NCBI GenBank assembly: GCA_032173965.1
Contig: JAVUNC010000005.1
Location: forward strand, 1,178,001-1,242,000
DNA length: 64,000 nucleotides
Source of the DNA: Sitta carolinensis
Lineage: Eukaryota > Chordata > Aves > Passeriformes > Sittidae
Direction: 5' to 3'
Within the stretch, counting starts at the first letter, position 1; each line of letters starts with the position of its first letter. Of the stretch, positions 23,171 to 34,975 are shown piece by piece. The position numbers were made by a program, and so were the translations under genes. The notes beneath the pieces are model-generated. The model saw only the letters and a program-made list of their open reading frames with translations, did not search any database and was not told where the DNA came from.

Positions 23171-26100
23171 GAAGTCCTTTTTAGCTGTAATTTTGTTATT
23201 TAAAGTTTTTTTAATATCTTTAAAAATCTTTTCATATCAGCAGCTGTCTGGAATATGTTGAAGTGCTCGAATGTTGTGGCAATAGGTGCCAATATAGCTA
23301 AAGCAGGTGTACACAAAGCAATTAAACAGGATATTTCAGGGAGAGGATGAGGAAAAAAAGTGGAATGTCATGGTGAAGTCTGTAGGTTTGGGGGAGTTTT
23401 ATACAAATTTTAAGAAATGTTTCAGTCCTGTCAAATGTTGTATGATCTGTTCTGTGGTAGCTGTGCCACGATTTGCCTGGAGGAAAAACTACTCTGCCTC
23501 CTATTTTTTTAAAGAAAGGAAGAGTTTAATGTAAGGCTTAATAAATTGGGGATGTTAAGCACCCTTTTAGTTCAGTGATAAGAATTATTCTCTTAAGGCT
23601 GAGGGTCTTTAATTGCACTCAGCCCTGCAAAGTGCAGGAGCCTTTGGAGCAGAAATTCAACCTCCTGCCAGGAATTGTGATGCTGATGGTGTTTGTGACA
23701 CGTTGCTTCAAATGGAAAACAGAAGTAAACTTTGAATAACATAAATAATATAAAGATTTCAAGACAAAGAGGCACCTTGCATTTCACACAAGACCTGATT
23801 TCAACAAGTAGCCACCAGAACTTTTAATTTTGAAAGCAGAAATTGGCTTCAGCTGTCAGTGCTGTAAGAAATTTCACACAGGAGAAACTTGTCAACATAA
23901 ATTTGGGGTGGCTGAGGCAGAGGAAGGTGATAATATTTCTTGTCTCATTACTTTCAGTAGTTTAGTTGAGTTTGGAAAATCCACCCCTCTGATAACACAA
24001 TAAGATACTGCGGCGTCTCTTTTTTAGAGATATTTAAATTCAAATCACGCCTATAAATAAATAAATAAACCTCATTACTTCTCATTTTCCTAATTATCAT
24101 GCAGATAAACAGTGGGAATCGTGACATCAGGATAAGTAAGTGGTTTGTGGTTTTGCTTCAGAGGGAGAAAGTCTTGCTGTTGCCCCTTTTCCCCCTTGGG
24201 CCAGGCAGGAGTAACAAATGAGCAAATCCTGAGTGGTTTCTGATGGATGTTTAATGGGCTGGGCTGGAGCCCAGGGCTGCTTTCTGCCACAATTCCGAGT
24301 CCTGAACACACCTTGAAGGCCTGAATTCCAAACTCAGGGAATTTCAGAGCCATGAAGGCAAAAAGCCACGACTTTGGGAGAGGAGTTTGAGCTGCAGGTG
24401 AGCGTTTTGGGCTGAGTGAAGCGTTGGAGTGCGAGTGTGAATTAAAAACAATTAAAGGTTTGGAGGTCACAGGTTGACTTTCAAAAGTTTATTTATGTTT
24501 TTAACCCTGTGAAGAACCCAGTGAGGGACTTCTGCCTCCTTTTGCTGGGTGGTTCCTGCCTTTGGAGACAGAAAGCTGCTTAGAAATCTTCTGGGAGGGA
24601 CAAGAATTGTTGTGTGCAGCAATGAGGAAGCATTTCCAGTGTGTAAAACAACTAAAATATTCCAATATCCCAAATATTCCAGTCATGCCAGCAGACTCAC
24701 AGCAATGGCTTCACGTACACAATATTTTGGAGTGAGGAAATACCTCTGTGGAATAAATATCAGGTTTTCTCCTAATGCTCTGGAAAGGAGGATAATTAAT
24801 GGGAGTTGTTTCTGCCTTCATAAAGGGACATCTAAGAAGTGCTCAGACAAAGAGGTCAGCTGGAGCTTTGTTTTACATCCTAGTAACTCATGTCATATTT
24901 TAATTTTCCTGCTCACTTTTATCTGCCTGTTTGAAGCACGAGAAAAAACCCCAAACCCTTGTAGTTACTCCTTTTCAAAGTGATGATGTAGGAGAAGATT
25001 CTGAAGTTGAGCAGATCGTTCTTTGAACCCACTACCTGCACAGCACAAAAATAGCAACCTCTGCAAAGGTAATTTTAAATTATTTTACCAACAGACTTGA
25101 CCTTGAGGAAAATAAGGGGATATTGACCCTCAGCACATCCACAGGTGACACCAAGCTGACAGAGAATAGGTTTGGATTGGAGATAAGGGGAAAAAAATGT
25201 TTCCCTGTGATGTGGAATATCATGGAAAAAGCTGTTTGTAATTATCTATTCAGAGTGCTGACAGTCTGGTGCCTGAGAATGGGTAAAGGTGATAAATAAA
25301 TGAGGTTTAAAGATACAGAAATACAAAGTTCAGAACTGAAGTTCACCAGAGAAGAAACAGCACATAAAATAACTCCTGAAATCACGATTTTGCTGTGTTT
25401 TGTTGTTTTGGAGTCGCTTACTTGACGGTAATTTTTTTCTGTTTTAAAACCCAAATTTTTCTTCTCTTCATCTTTCCAAAGTCCAGATAAGTTCATCTCA
25501 TATTTTAGATATAGGGGCAAGTGATATAACCCTTATTCCATGTGAACTGCTAGACAAACCCAGGACATTCTTCAAGCTTTCCAAGTTGTCCTGAGAACAA
25601 AAAGTCTTTTTTTACTGTTGGAATTGTGACTGAGTGCTGGCTTTGTGTAGGCTCATATCTGAGTTTGAATTCTTCTTTTTAAACATGGCTATTTCTTTCA
25701 TAAATTCTGCTCTCAAATTGTGTCTTTTGGACATGTTTCTATCTAAATTTTTCCCAATCTCCCACTTCTTTCTCCAATCTGTTTCCTTCCAACTCTGCCA
25801 GCTCCTGGAGGTTCCTCCTGCCTTTGGTCACTCCAGTTCTTCATTTTTGTTTTCTTTTTCTCCAGATCTCTCCCTTTTTTTCCCCTCTCTTTATGGAAGA
25901 ACCACAACATCCTTGTGTCCATATCTTCAGGACAAACCTCTGCCTCTTTTCTCTGATGCCTGGGAGCTTTTTGTCCTCTTGGCCTCTATTGCCTGATGCT
26001 GCAATGATCCAGGGTTGGTGGGAGGAATAATTGCAAGCAGAATTCCCTATAATCCCTGCATTCCTGGGAGGACTTTCTGTGTTCTACAAAGCTCTGGAGA

Positions 26101-27119
26101 TCTCTGGGCTCCCTTTTTCTATTTTATTTCATTTTTCCCCAGGATCTTACGGATGTGGTTAAGTTAAATTTGATTTTAGTGGAGGTAAAAGGAGGAAATG
26201 CCCTGGAACTGTCATGGTGGGCACCTCTCTGATGACTCTGACCAGATTCCTTGGAAACTCCACGAATGCTGAACTTTCTCAGCAGAAGAAAATGAAATTC
26301 TATTTATTATTAGTGAAGGGTTTTCTCTCTCTTTTGACATGGATGAAATGAATTTGGCTTAGGCCCTCAGAAAAGGTGGAGATGAAGCGTGGAGCATCTT
26401 TAAGTCTCTCTCGTGCTTCTGGAACTGTAGCTCGAGGGGCTGTGGAGTGGAAAATGAATGGAAAGTAATTTTATTTTATGGAGAGGGTGACACAAGGTTT
26501 TTGTAAAGTAAGGAGATGACTATTTCTTTTCCCAGTAGTTTTCAGTGCAAGTGTGATCATAATTTGGAAGGAAAAAAGACGTTTTAAAATCAGTTTTACT
26601 GTTCACATTTGGTTTCAAGGGTGTGATGGTTAATTATGCAGAGGAACAAAACTAATTAGGGGAATCTCTACTTTATGCTGTCTTAAAAAGTTTAGTGTTT
26701 AGATTTTTTCCTGTGTAGTGGCCTGGCTGTAAAGCTTTAATCCACAGTATCCCTGCACAGTCATTGGCAAAGGGAGGAACATTTTCCTGCCTACATTTCA
26801 GGTGGTTGCAGGTGTCCTCAGCTGTGCCAGAATTCTTCACCTCAGATCTCTTTAATATTAAAGAAAAGCAGGTGCTCCCAGGATGCAATCTGAGCTGTTC
26901 CAGATGTCAGCTTTCTGCTGAAGTGGATTTTCCTGGAGAAGTGTCCGTGTCTCTGTAAATGCCTCTCTGGCTGGAGGGCTTCTGGTTGTCTTCCTGTGTA
27001 AATATATAATATTTATATATTATATATTAAAGAATCGAGGTGATTTTCACCCAAAAGATGTAAATATTGTCATGGCCCCCACAGCCATGGCACACAAAAG
27101 CTGCTGATCATAAATCAGA
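23171..27119. other. Intron, unique sequence
   Basis: This is AT-rich unique sequence with an ATAA microsatellite near 24052-24070, a pyrimidine-rich stretch at 25740-25890 and a TATA-rich patch at 26999-27030. No coding exon or RNA gene was recognised. Confidence 0.4.
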
Positions 27120-27392
27120 AACATCCTGGGTGACAGGACAAGGAGCAGTGGTTTGAAACTGAAAGAGGATGGATTTAGATTGGATAAAAGGAAGAAATTT
27201 TATGTGATGAGGGTGGGAAGCCCTGGAATAGAATTCCCAGAGCAGCTGGGGTTGCCTCTGGATCCCTGAAATGTCCAAGGCCAGGTTGGACATTGGGGCT
27301 TGGAGCCCCCTGGGATGGTGGGAGGTGTCCCTGCCATGGGGTTGGAATTAAATGAGCCCTTCCAACCCAAACCATTCCTGGAGTCCCTAACA
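27120..27392 (+). mobile_element. CR1 LINE 3' end fragment
   Basis: It shows 'ttagattggataaaaggaag', 'gagggtgggaagccctgga', 'cccagagcagctggggttgc', 'tccaaggccaggttggacat', 'tgggaggtgtccctgccatg' and 'cccttccaacccaaaccatt' in CR1 order. It ends just before the 359-bp tandem duplication. Confidence 0.8.
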
Positions 27393-27411
27393 AAACATTA
27401 GTTTTTCATTT

Positions 27412-28208
27412 TAATAATTGAAGAATTGGGGAGAGTCAGGACTTTTATTCTGGGCTCCCCTTTCCCTTTGGGATCTCTTGTCCCCTTTCCCTTTGGGATC
27501 TATTAATGCTCCATAGTTCTGTTAATTTAAATTTTTAACTCTTTACCCTCAAAATCCCTTTGGTCCCATGAACAATCCCAGATTTTCTACCCCAAATTCC
27601 TTGGGGTTGAGGTGTGTCCTACAGGATTAATTATGGCCCCAGGGGATGGAAGTGGATTTAGAGCCCCTTCCCACAGGTTTTTGGTGTTGTGCTGCAAATT
27701 CTCATGCCAGGACTTCCCTAAATTTCGGGAGGAGCTGCCTGTGCTTTCCTGGAATCTCCTGCTGTGCTCTTAATAATTAAAGAACAGGGGAGAGTCAGGA
27801 CTTTTACACTGGGCTCATCCCCCTTTCCCTTTGGGATCTCTTTGTCCCCTTTCCCTTTGGGATCTCTTTGTCCCCTTTCCCTTTGGGATCTCTTTGTCCC
27901 CTTTCCCTTTGGGATCTCTTGTCCCCTTTCCTTTGGGATCTATTAATGCTCCATAGTTCTGTTAATTTAAGTTTTTAACTCTTTGCCCTCAAAATCCCTC
28001 TGGTCCCGTGAACAATCCCAGATTTTCTACCCCAGATTCCTTGGGGTTGGTGTGTCCTACAGGATTAATTATGGCCCCAGGGGATGGAAGTGGATTTAGA
28101 GCCCCTTCCCACAGGTTTTTGGTGTTGTGCTGCAAATTCTCATGCCAGGACTTCCCTAAATTTCGGGAGGAGCTGCCTGTGCTTTCCTGGAATCCCCTGC
28201 TGTGCTCT
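27412..28208. repeat. Two-unit tandem duplication (359 and 438 bp) with an inner minisatellite
   Basis: Unit 1 (27412-27770) and unit 2 (27771-28208) both run from 'taataatt(g/a)aagaa' through 'ggagagtcaggacttt', a pyrimidine repeat, 'ttaatgctccatagttctgt', 'gattaattatggccccagg', 'aatttcgggaggagctgcct' and 'gctgtgctct'. The inner unit (core 'cccctttccctttgggatct') occurs twice in unit 1 and five times in unit 2, which explains the length difference. Outside it the two copies differ at few positions, so the duplication is fairly young. Confidence 0.9.
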
Positions 28209-29849
28209 TGGCAGGGTGCTGTGATAGCACTTTAAGAGAGTAATAAATAGCTTGTGTAAGTCGTTCCTTTAAGTTAGAGTTTCTATAGAACAATTTTACA
28301 AATTGTTGCGTGTCACAGCTGTAAATGGGTCGAGCACAGCGCCGAGTGTGGAGCTGACAACAACAAAAAAAAAAAAAAAATCAGGGCTTGTACTACTCGT
28401 GAGAAGAAAAAAAGCTATTTTATACTCCATTAAACTGTTACACATCATAAATAATTTATGCTCAGCCTGCTCTGTTCTGTAGCAAAGATGATAAAGTCGA
28501 CGTTTTTGGAGCATTTTAATGGATATCATCATTTTCATGAGTTTCTCTGTAACAGAAACCTCGTTCCTGCAGTATTCCCCTGGCCATTATAGGGCTGGAA
28601 CTGGGTTAAATGGTAAGAGTACATTCCAAAGTGAGTCCTTGAGTCTTGCTCTGAGTTCCACAAGTATCTAGGAATGGATTTAAAATATATTACAGAATGT
28701 ATTTGGGCTGGAAAGGAGCCTAAAGATGATTTAATTTTCCAACCCCCCTGTTTTAGGCAGGGATGTCACCCTCTCGAGCAGGGTATATATGTACTGTCTA
28801 TATAGAATTTTGCTCATTTTAATTAATATTCTAATTTTTAGTGGTTATTTCTATTGTTTCCAGAAGTGTCTAAACACCTCGTGTAAATATTATGAGGATG
28901 TCTCTGTTCCCAAACCAGAATATTGATGATTTTTCTACTTTATATGGAACTTTTAGGTAATTCATACATTTTCTCAAGTTTACAGGAAGGTTTTTAGACT
29001 GTTTAGTGCTCTTAAATACGCCCTTTGCTTTCCCACTAAAAATTTCTTAATTTTTTCTTTGTGAAAAACTCCAAACAAAAAAAGCATTGTAGAAATAAAA
29101 CATGCTTGGAGATTAAAAATAAAACAACCCAAACAACAAAACTGAAGTCTTTTCGACAGCAGCATTTTTTTAAATGTGGAATTTAAAAGCTGACTGAAAT
29201 TTTCAAAATGGCAGATAAATGTCTGAATGGAGAACTAATTCTGTTTATTTGTCCAGTGTTTTGGTGCTTCTGGGTGTGTTACTGCTGTGATTTCCTGAGG
29301 TCTGCTGCCTGGTCTGAAAATCTAAAGGGCTAAACCAGGGCTTCACTTTGAGCTGCCTGCTTTCCTTTTGCTGATGTAAGCATAACATGTGATATTCCTA
29401 AAAGGGAACTGCTTAATCCAGTGGGTGATGTGTCCAGAATTGAGATTGGACTTGGGTGCTGGATTTAAGGCTGAATCCAGAGTGCCATTAATAGAAATTA
29501 CAGTTCAGGTTCCAACGCTGGGAGTGGGAGCTCATCCTTAACTTAGAAATGAGAGAACATCAAGCTTTTTATTTTCCTGTGCAGACTGCAAATGCTTCCC
29601 AGAAGAATCTTTCTTTTGACAAATCAGTTTTCATGTTTATATTTCTACACAAAATACAACAATTGGGTTGGCAAAGTCCTCAAGATCCTCCAGTGCAGCC
29701 ATTGCCAGATCTGCCAAGGTCACTGTGGCAGTTCTCCCACTGCCCAGCGCCTGCCTTTTGCAGAGTCCTCCTCAGGAAAAAGGCAGAGGGGGCTCTGGGC
29801 TGTTCTCCTTCTCCACGTTGGGCATTATTCCCTGATCAGCAATCTCAGC
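28209..29849. other. Intron, unique sequence
   Basis: This is unique AT-rich sequence with an A17 run near 28364. No gene-like signal was recognised. Confidence 0.4.
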
Positions 29850-30335
29850 ACTCCAGGCTTTGCACCAGCCCAGCCTGAGGGAGAAAAGGCACCAAAAGGC
29901 CCCAGCACAGGGGATCAAGGTTCTCTTGAAGAGAATTCACCCAGTTATCACCAAGAACGTTCATTATTTCTGCTTTCCTACCAATCACCAACTCCATTTC
30001 TGTTCATGTGGCTCTAAACAGCCGATCATCCTGTGTCCCCAGCACTGCAGAACAGGGAGGAGATGGAGGAGGAGGAGGAATCCTAAAACCCACAAGGCTC
30101 CTCCATCTTGTGTCATCTACTCACCACCCTAACAAACCCCAGAATCTCAATTGCTCACCCTGTGATAAATCACACACTGTGCCACTCTCTCATTGACATT
30201 CCTGACAATTCTGTTCCATCCCAAAGCCTGGAACCCTTTCCATGGGCCAAGGTTAAAAGTTGTGTTTGTCAGGGGGGTTGGACCCTTCAAAACAATGCAG
30301 AGAAATCTCTGCACTCTTGAGTTCCAACAGCCACC
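29850..30335. mobile_element. Degraded LTR-like dispersed repeat, copy 2
   Basis: It carries 'ggttctcttgaagagaattc', 'cccagttatcaccaagaa', a 'ggaggaggaggaatcctaaa' purine stretch, 'ctccatcttgtgtcat', 'ccctttccatgggccaaggt' and 'gagttccaacag'. It shares ordered blocks with 22880-23170 and resembles passerine ERVL-type LTRs. I cannot define its ends or a target duplication. Confidence 0.45.
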
Positions 30336-30432
30336 AGTGCCCCTTGTCCCCAAGTGCCACCTCCCCAGGGCTTGAAATCCCTCCAGGAGTGGGGACTCCA
30401 GCCCTGCCTGGCCCCCCTGTCCCAGTGCTCAT
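30336..30432 (-). mobile_element. Short CR1 LINE fragment, reverse orientation
   Basis: The sequence 'cccaagtgccacctccccag', then 'gaaatccctccaggagtggg' and 'gactccagccctgcctgg', is the reversed CR1 3' region that reads as 'ccatccctggaggtatttaa' in the sense direction. Only about 100 bp survive. Confidence 0.6.
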
Positions 30433-32019
30433 TATTTCACTGATAAAACACTTGGTATTTCCATTTAACACCATTGTAGTGTTGATTTCCAAAGGATGGC
30501 AGAGATTTTTTTGGGGTTTGTGTGTGTTCTTCAAAGTATTCTAGTGCAGATTTAGTGCATCTTTATATAGAAATGTCACCTTAAACTTGTTTTGCATTAA
30601 AGGAACAATCAAGCAGTTTTGGTCTCTGTGAGAGAGTGGGTGTGTAATTATATCTGGAATTTCTCTTTGTTGTTACCTGCTCCTTTAAAACCGTTTAAAC
30701 CGGGGTAGAACATTGCAGAAAATATTTTCTAGATAATGAAATTCATGGTCCTCTGCCAGGAGATGACTTTGACTGGGGAACTGTCCTCGGACAAATTAGT
30801 GATGGTTCCCTTTGTGTAGAACATTGCAGAAACAGCAACAGCCATATTAAATCTTAATCAATAACAATGTTTCACTAATTACAGGAGCGAGTTTGTATAT
30901 TGGATAAATTGCTGTTTGTAAACGTTGTATTATATTAACTAAACCAGCTAATTACCAGAGCAGAATAAACATAAGGTTTGCTAAAAGCTTCCATCCGTAG
31001 CTCGGAGCAGTGGCTGCTGTCTAATATTTCAGTCAATGTGGAAAATAAGGTAATGACATTATAAATACATTTATAACGCAGGGCGATTTCTTCTAAAATG
31101 CATGTAAGTATTATTGCTTTACTATGAAATATGATTTATTTAATGCATTTCAGCCCCCATAATATTAAGATATAATTGAGATGGGGGGAAAAAAATGCAT
31201 GCAGTCAGAGTCTGCATGAAAGTGAATCACAGTCTAAATTGCTTGTAATTTTAAAGGCACTTAGGGGAATCGTGAAATTTAGCTAATGCAGCCTTTGGTG
31301 TAAAAAATGGGAAGAAAACAATTGGCCAGTCTTTCAAGTTTTATTTGACTTCACTTGGTGGTGGGTGTTTTTTTTTTTTTTTTTGGTATCCTGGTGACAG
31401 CCAGGTTGGGAATGAATAAACAGAGCTGTTAAAACTTTATCTCGTGGTTAGAAATGGCTGCAGATGTGGGGAGGGCTGGGGGTTTGGGAAGGAAGGGAGT
31501 GGATGAGAGCACAGACAGAGATGGGAATCGTTCTGCTGGTGCTGGGAATTCTGATGGTTATTGCCTTCAAAAAGCTGAAGCTTTCAGGTCTGGCCTTTAT
31601 GGTTTAATTACTGGCTGAGCAGTTGTTGGTGATTTCACTAAATCACAGAGCTCCCAAACGGGCACCAGCAGCCCAGCTCTGCCTGAGCAATCCCAATTTC
31701 CTCCTAATGGACACCAGCCTGGGCTTAGCTTAACGTGAGCTGTCAGCTGCAGAGAATCTGGCACTGCTCATTGTCCTCAAGCTGGCTTTGGCTCCAGGGA
31801 TGGAATAAACAAGTCAGAGTAACCCCTGCAGCTGGGCCAAGATCACTCGGTCTCACCATGAGGTAAAATGGGTGCTTGTAAAATAAATTTGTAAAATAAA
31901 ATAAAGCTCTTTTTGGTTTTTATGGTAAGTAACTTCTGTTGAAGAGGTGACTTTGTGCTTTTAAGAAATTTGTCATTTCTTGTGTAAAATGTATTACTGA
32001 GTCCATAAAATATAAATCG
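30433..32019. other. Intron, unique; possible conserved non-coding segment at 30830-31340
   Basis: The segment 30830-31340 is repeat-free and dense in AT-rich homeodomain-like sites (TAATTA, TAATGACATTA, GCTAATTA) and ATGCAT/GCATGC octamer-like sites. This is the composition of vertebrate conserved non-coding elements. A T19 run lies at 31368-31385. No coding signal was seen. Confidence 0.3.
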
Positions 32020-32475
32020 TGGAATCACAGAGTGGTTTGGGTTGGGAGGGGTTTTTAAAGCTCGTCCCATTCCACCCCCTGATTACAGAGAATAAGTGAG
32101 AGAATCTTGGAATGGTTTGGGGGGAAGGGACCTTAAAGCTCATCCAGTTCTACCCCTGCCATGGCAGGGACACCTTCCACCATCCCAGGGGGCTCCAACC
32201 CCAATGTCCAACCTGGGACATCCCAGGGATGCAGGGGCAGCCCCAGCTGCTCTGGCAATTCCAGAGCATTCCTTCCTAAGAATTCCTGCCCCACATCCCA
32301 CCCCAATCTCCCCTTTCCCAGTCTGGAGCCATTCCCTGGCTCCTGTCCCTCCATCCCCAGTCCCTCTCCAGCTCTCCTGGAGCCCCTGGAATGTTCTGGA
32401 AGCTCTCCCTGCGCCTTCCCTTCTCCAGGTGAGCACCCCCAGCTCTCCCAGGCTGGCTCCAGTGGAAATCATACC
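32020..32475 (-). mobile_element. CR1 LINE 3' fragments, reverse orientation
   Basis: The reversed CR1 tail appears twice in a row (32020-32085, then 32100-32160). It is followed by 'cttccaccatcccagggggc', 'ccaatgtccaacctgggaca', 'agccccagctgctctggcaa' and the reversed 'gagagctggagaggg' block. The double tail suggests one CR1 end inserted into or beside another. Confidence 0.75.
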
Positions 32476-33749
32476 CCACTGCCCATCATTTCAGGATTAT
32501 TGGCAGGCAGAGCATCCCGGGGTAGGAGCTGAAAGGAGGAGTCAGTTGATGGCTCAGCCCTGTCTGGGCAGACTCTGGCCAGCACCTTCTCCACCCAGCA
32601 GTATCCATGGAGGAAATGAAAGCCTCCAGCAGCTCCTGCTGCTTCCCTGATTGGCTTTGGGCGTTTTCCCTGTGCAGGAAAAGTTGGAGTGAATGGTTTG
32701 AGCTTATCCCATCCCTTCTGGGTTGCCACAAACAGCCCCAGAGCCGTGGCACTGGGATCAGGAATCTTTGCAGGGGGAGCAGCTGCACCTGGAAGATGAT
32801 GTTGAATCTCATTTGACCCAAATTAATTTAAATCTCCTGCAATGATTAGTTACTTTGTGAGTAGTACAGACTGGAAAATTCTCTAAGCCTTTCTAATATT
32901 AACTCCAGATTACTGGATGTAATCACTTTTTTAATAAAGGAGAATTTGGAGGCCAGCAAACCACTTTGGTTTTATTTTGTGTGATTAATTAAAAAGCGTA
33001 GTAAGGATGAATAATAAACATAAAGAATTGGTAGCTCCACTGAAGCACCACGGTTCCCTTGCCTCTGTGTACTTCTGCAGGCCGTTGCCAAGAGATTTGG
33101 TGAGGATTGATTAAAATAGTTTGAAATAAGGCACTGTCTATAGAAGTTCAAAGTAATTGGTATAAGTACTTTTATTAATAAAGAGAGCTTCCATAGAATG
33201 AATTCTATCTCCAGGGCTCTCAAAGGGCTTTTGCAAGTTAAATATATAATTAAGTACATTATCTCACACTATTCACAGAAATAGTTTTTTTTTTTTTTTT
33301 CATGGGGTAGGACACAGTAGCAATTTATGGTGTGAAGATCTATGTGAAATTTTGCTGTTAAATGAGAAAAATACAGTCCTTGTATTGTTGAAATCCAGTG
33401 TAGCACGACGAGAACAGAGTGGAAGACCAGTACAAGCTCAGCCTAAAATTAATCAGCAGTATGAGCTTAGGGAAGGCTTGGATTGCCTTCAGAGCAGAGG
33501 GTGTGGAATTAAAATCTGTCATGGTCTGCAGCTTTGTGTGGAGCTTTACTGACTCCTAGGCAAGGACTGAGCTTGTCTGAAGTGGGAACTGTGAGCCTGC
33601 TTGGGGGAGTTGATTTCTAGGTTAGGTCTGGTCTGGTGCAGCAGCCAGAGTTTGTTTGGGACCAGCTTTGTGATCCTGATCCGTGGAGCCACAAAATTCC
33701 TGTCCTGGAGTTGGTGGACACGACTGGAGCAGTGTCTGAGTGAATGAAG
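32476..33749. other. Intron, unique sequence
   Basis: This is unique sequence with a T18 run at about 33283-33300. No exon or RNA gene was recognised. Confidence 0.4.
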
Positions 33750-34975
33750 GGGGGCCTGGGGCTGCTCCTCCTCCTGCCTGGGTCCCAGCAACCCCATGGA
33801 GCACCACGGGCTGGGGCACGGGGGCTGCAAAGCTGGGAAAGGCCCTGGGGGAGCTGGGGACAGCAGCTGGAGGTGAATCCAGGTGTGCCAGGTGGGCAAG
33901 AGGTTGATGGTACCTGGATTTTACCAGGGCTGGAGTGGCCAGCAGGACTGGGGATGGGACTGTGCCCTGTGCTGGGCACTGCTGAGGGAGCACCTGGAAT
34001 GTTGGGGGCAGTTCTGGGACCCTCAGCTCAGGAAGGACCTGGAGGGGCTGGAGCAGATCCAGGGAGTGGAGCTGGGGAAGGGTCTGGAGAGGCTGAGGGA
34101 GCTGGGCAGGGGCTCAGCCTTTAGAAAATGGGCTCAGCCTTTAGAAAATGGGCTCAGGGGGGATCTTGTGGCTCTGCCCAACTCCCTGAGCTGTTTGGGG
34201 GATCAATCAGTGCAGAGCCAGGAAAGCTGCTTGCCAGCACTGGGGAAAAGAGGGAAATCCCTTGGCAAGGCAATGAGGGAATGCTGGTGCCTGCAGCTTC
34301 TCCTGAGGCAGGGCAGCCCAGGAATTGCAGCCCCTTGGCAGCTTTCAGCCTCTTGCCCGGCCTGGGGGGCTCAGTTTGGGGTTGGGAATGGAGCTGGGCA
34401 GGGGCTGGAGCCCCAGGAGAGGCTGAGGGAGCTGGGCAGGGGCTCAGCCTGGAGCACAGGGGGCTCAGGGGGGCCCTGGGGGCTCTGCCCAACTCCTGAG
34501 AGGAGGGCACAGCCGGGGGGATTGGGGCTCTGGGCACAGGGACAGGCACAGCAGGGCAGGGAACGGCCCCAGCCTGGCGCTGGGCACGGGCTGGGGGCAT
34601 TGCAGGGGAAATTCCTCCCTGGCAAGGGCAGGGAAGCCTTGGAATGGGCTGCCCTGGGCAGGGGGGCAGTGCCCAGCCTGGGGGGATTTCCAAACCCTGG
34701 GCATGTGGGGTCGGGCTCTGGGCACAGGCACAGGGAACGGCCCCAGCCTGGGGCTGGGAGGATTTTGGGAAAATTCCTTCTCCATAAGGACAGTAAAGCA
34801 TTGGGAAGCACCCCAAGGCAGGGGTGCAGTGCCATCCCTGCAGGGATTTAAAGCCCTGTGGAGGTGGCACTTGGGGACATTGGGCACTGGTGGCCTTGGC
34901 AGGGCTGGGACTGGTTGGACTCGGCGATCTCAGGAGGCTTTTCCAACCTGAATGATTTGGTGATTCTGTAATTGA
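33750..34975 (+). mobile_element. Long CR1 LINE fragment with internal duplications
   Basis: This is the longest CR1 copy in the window. It reaches back into the end of the ORF2 region ('gggctggagtggccagcagg', 'gggcactgctgagggagcac', 'ggaaggacctggaggggctg') and continues through 'aggctgagggagctgggca'. It ends with 'gatttaaagccctgtggagg' and 'ttggactcggcgatctcag'. A 20-bp block 'gctcagcctttagaaaatgg' is doubled at 34111-34152. The blocks 'aggctgagggagctgggcag' and 'aacggccccagcctggg' each occur twice, so parts of the element were duplicated. The coding frame is ruined; only a spurious 322-codon frame remains. Confidence 0.8.

Noticed and set aside
25634..26030. Hydrophobic 120-codon frame as a membrane protein exon
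   Set aside because: It comes from a pyrimidine-rich stretch that yields Leu/Phe/Ser by composition, without splice signals.
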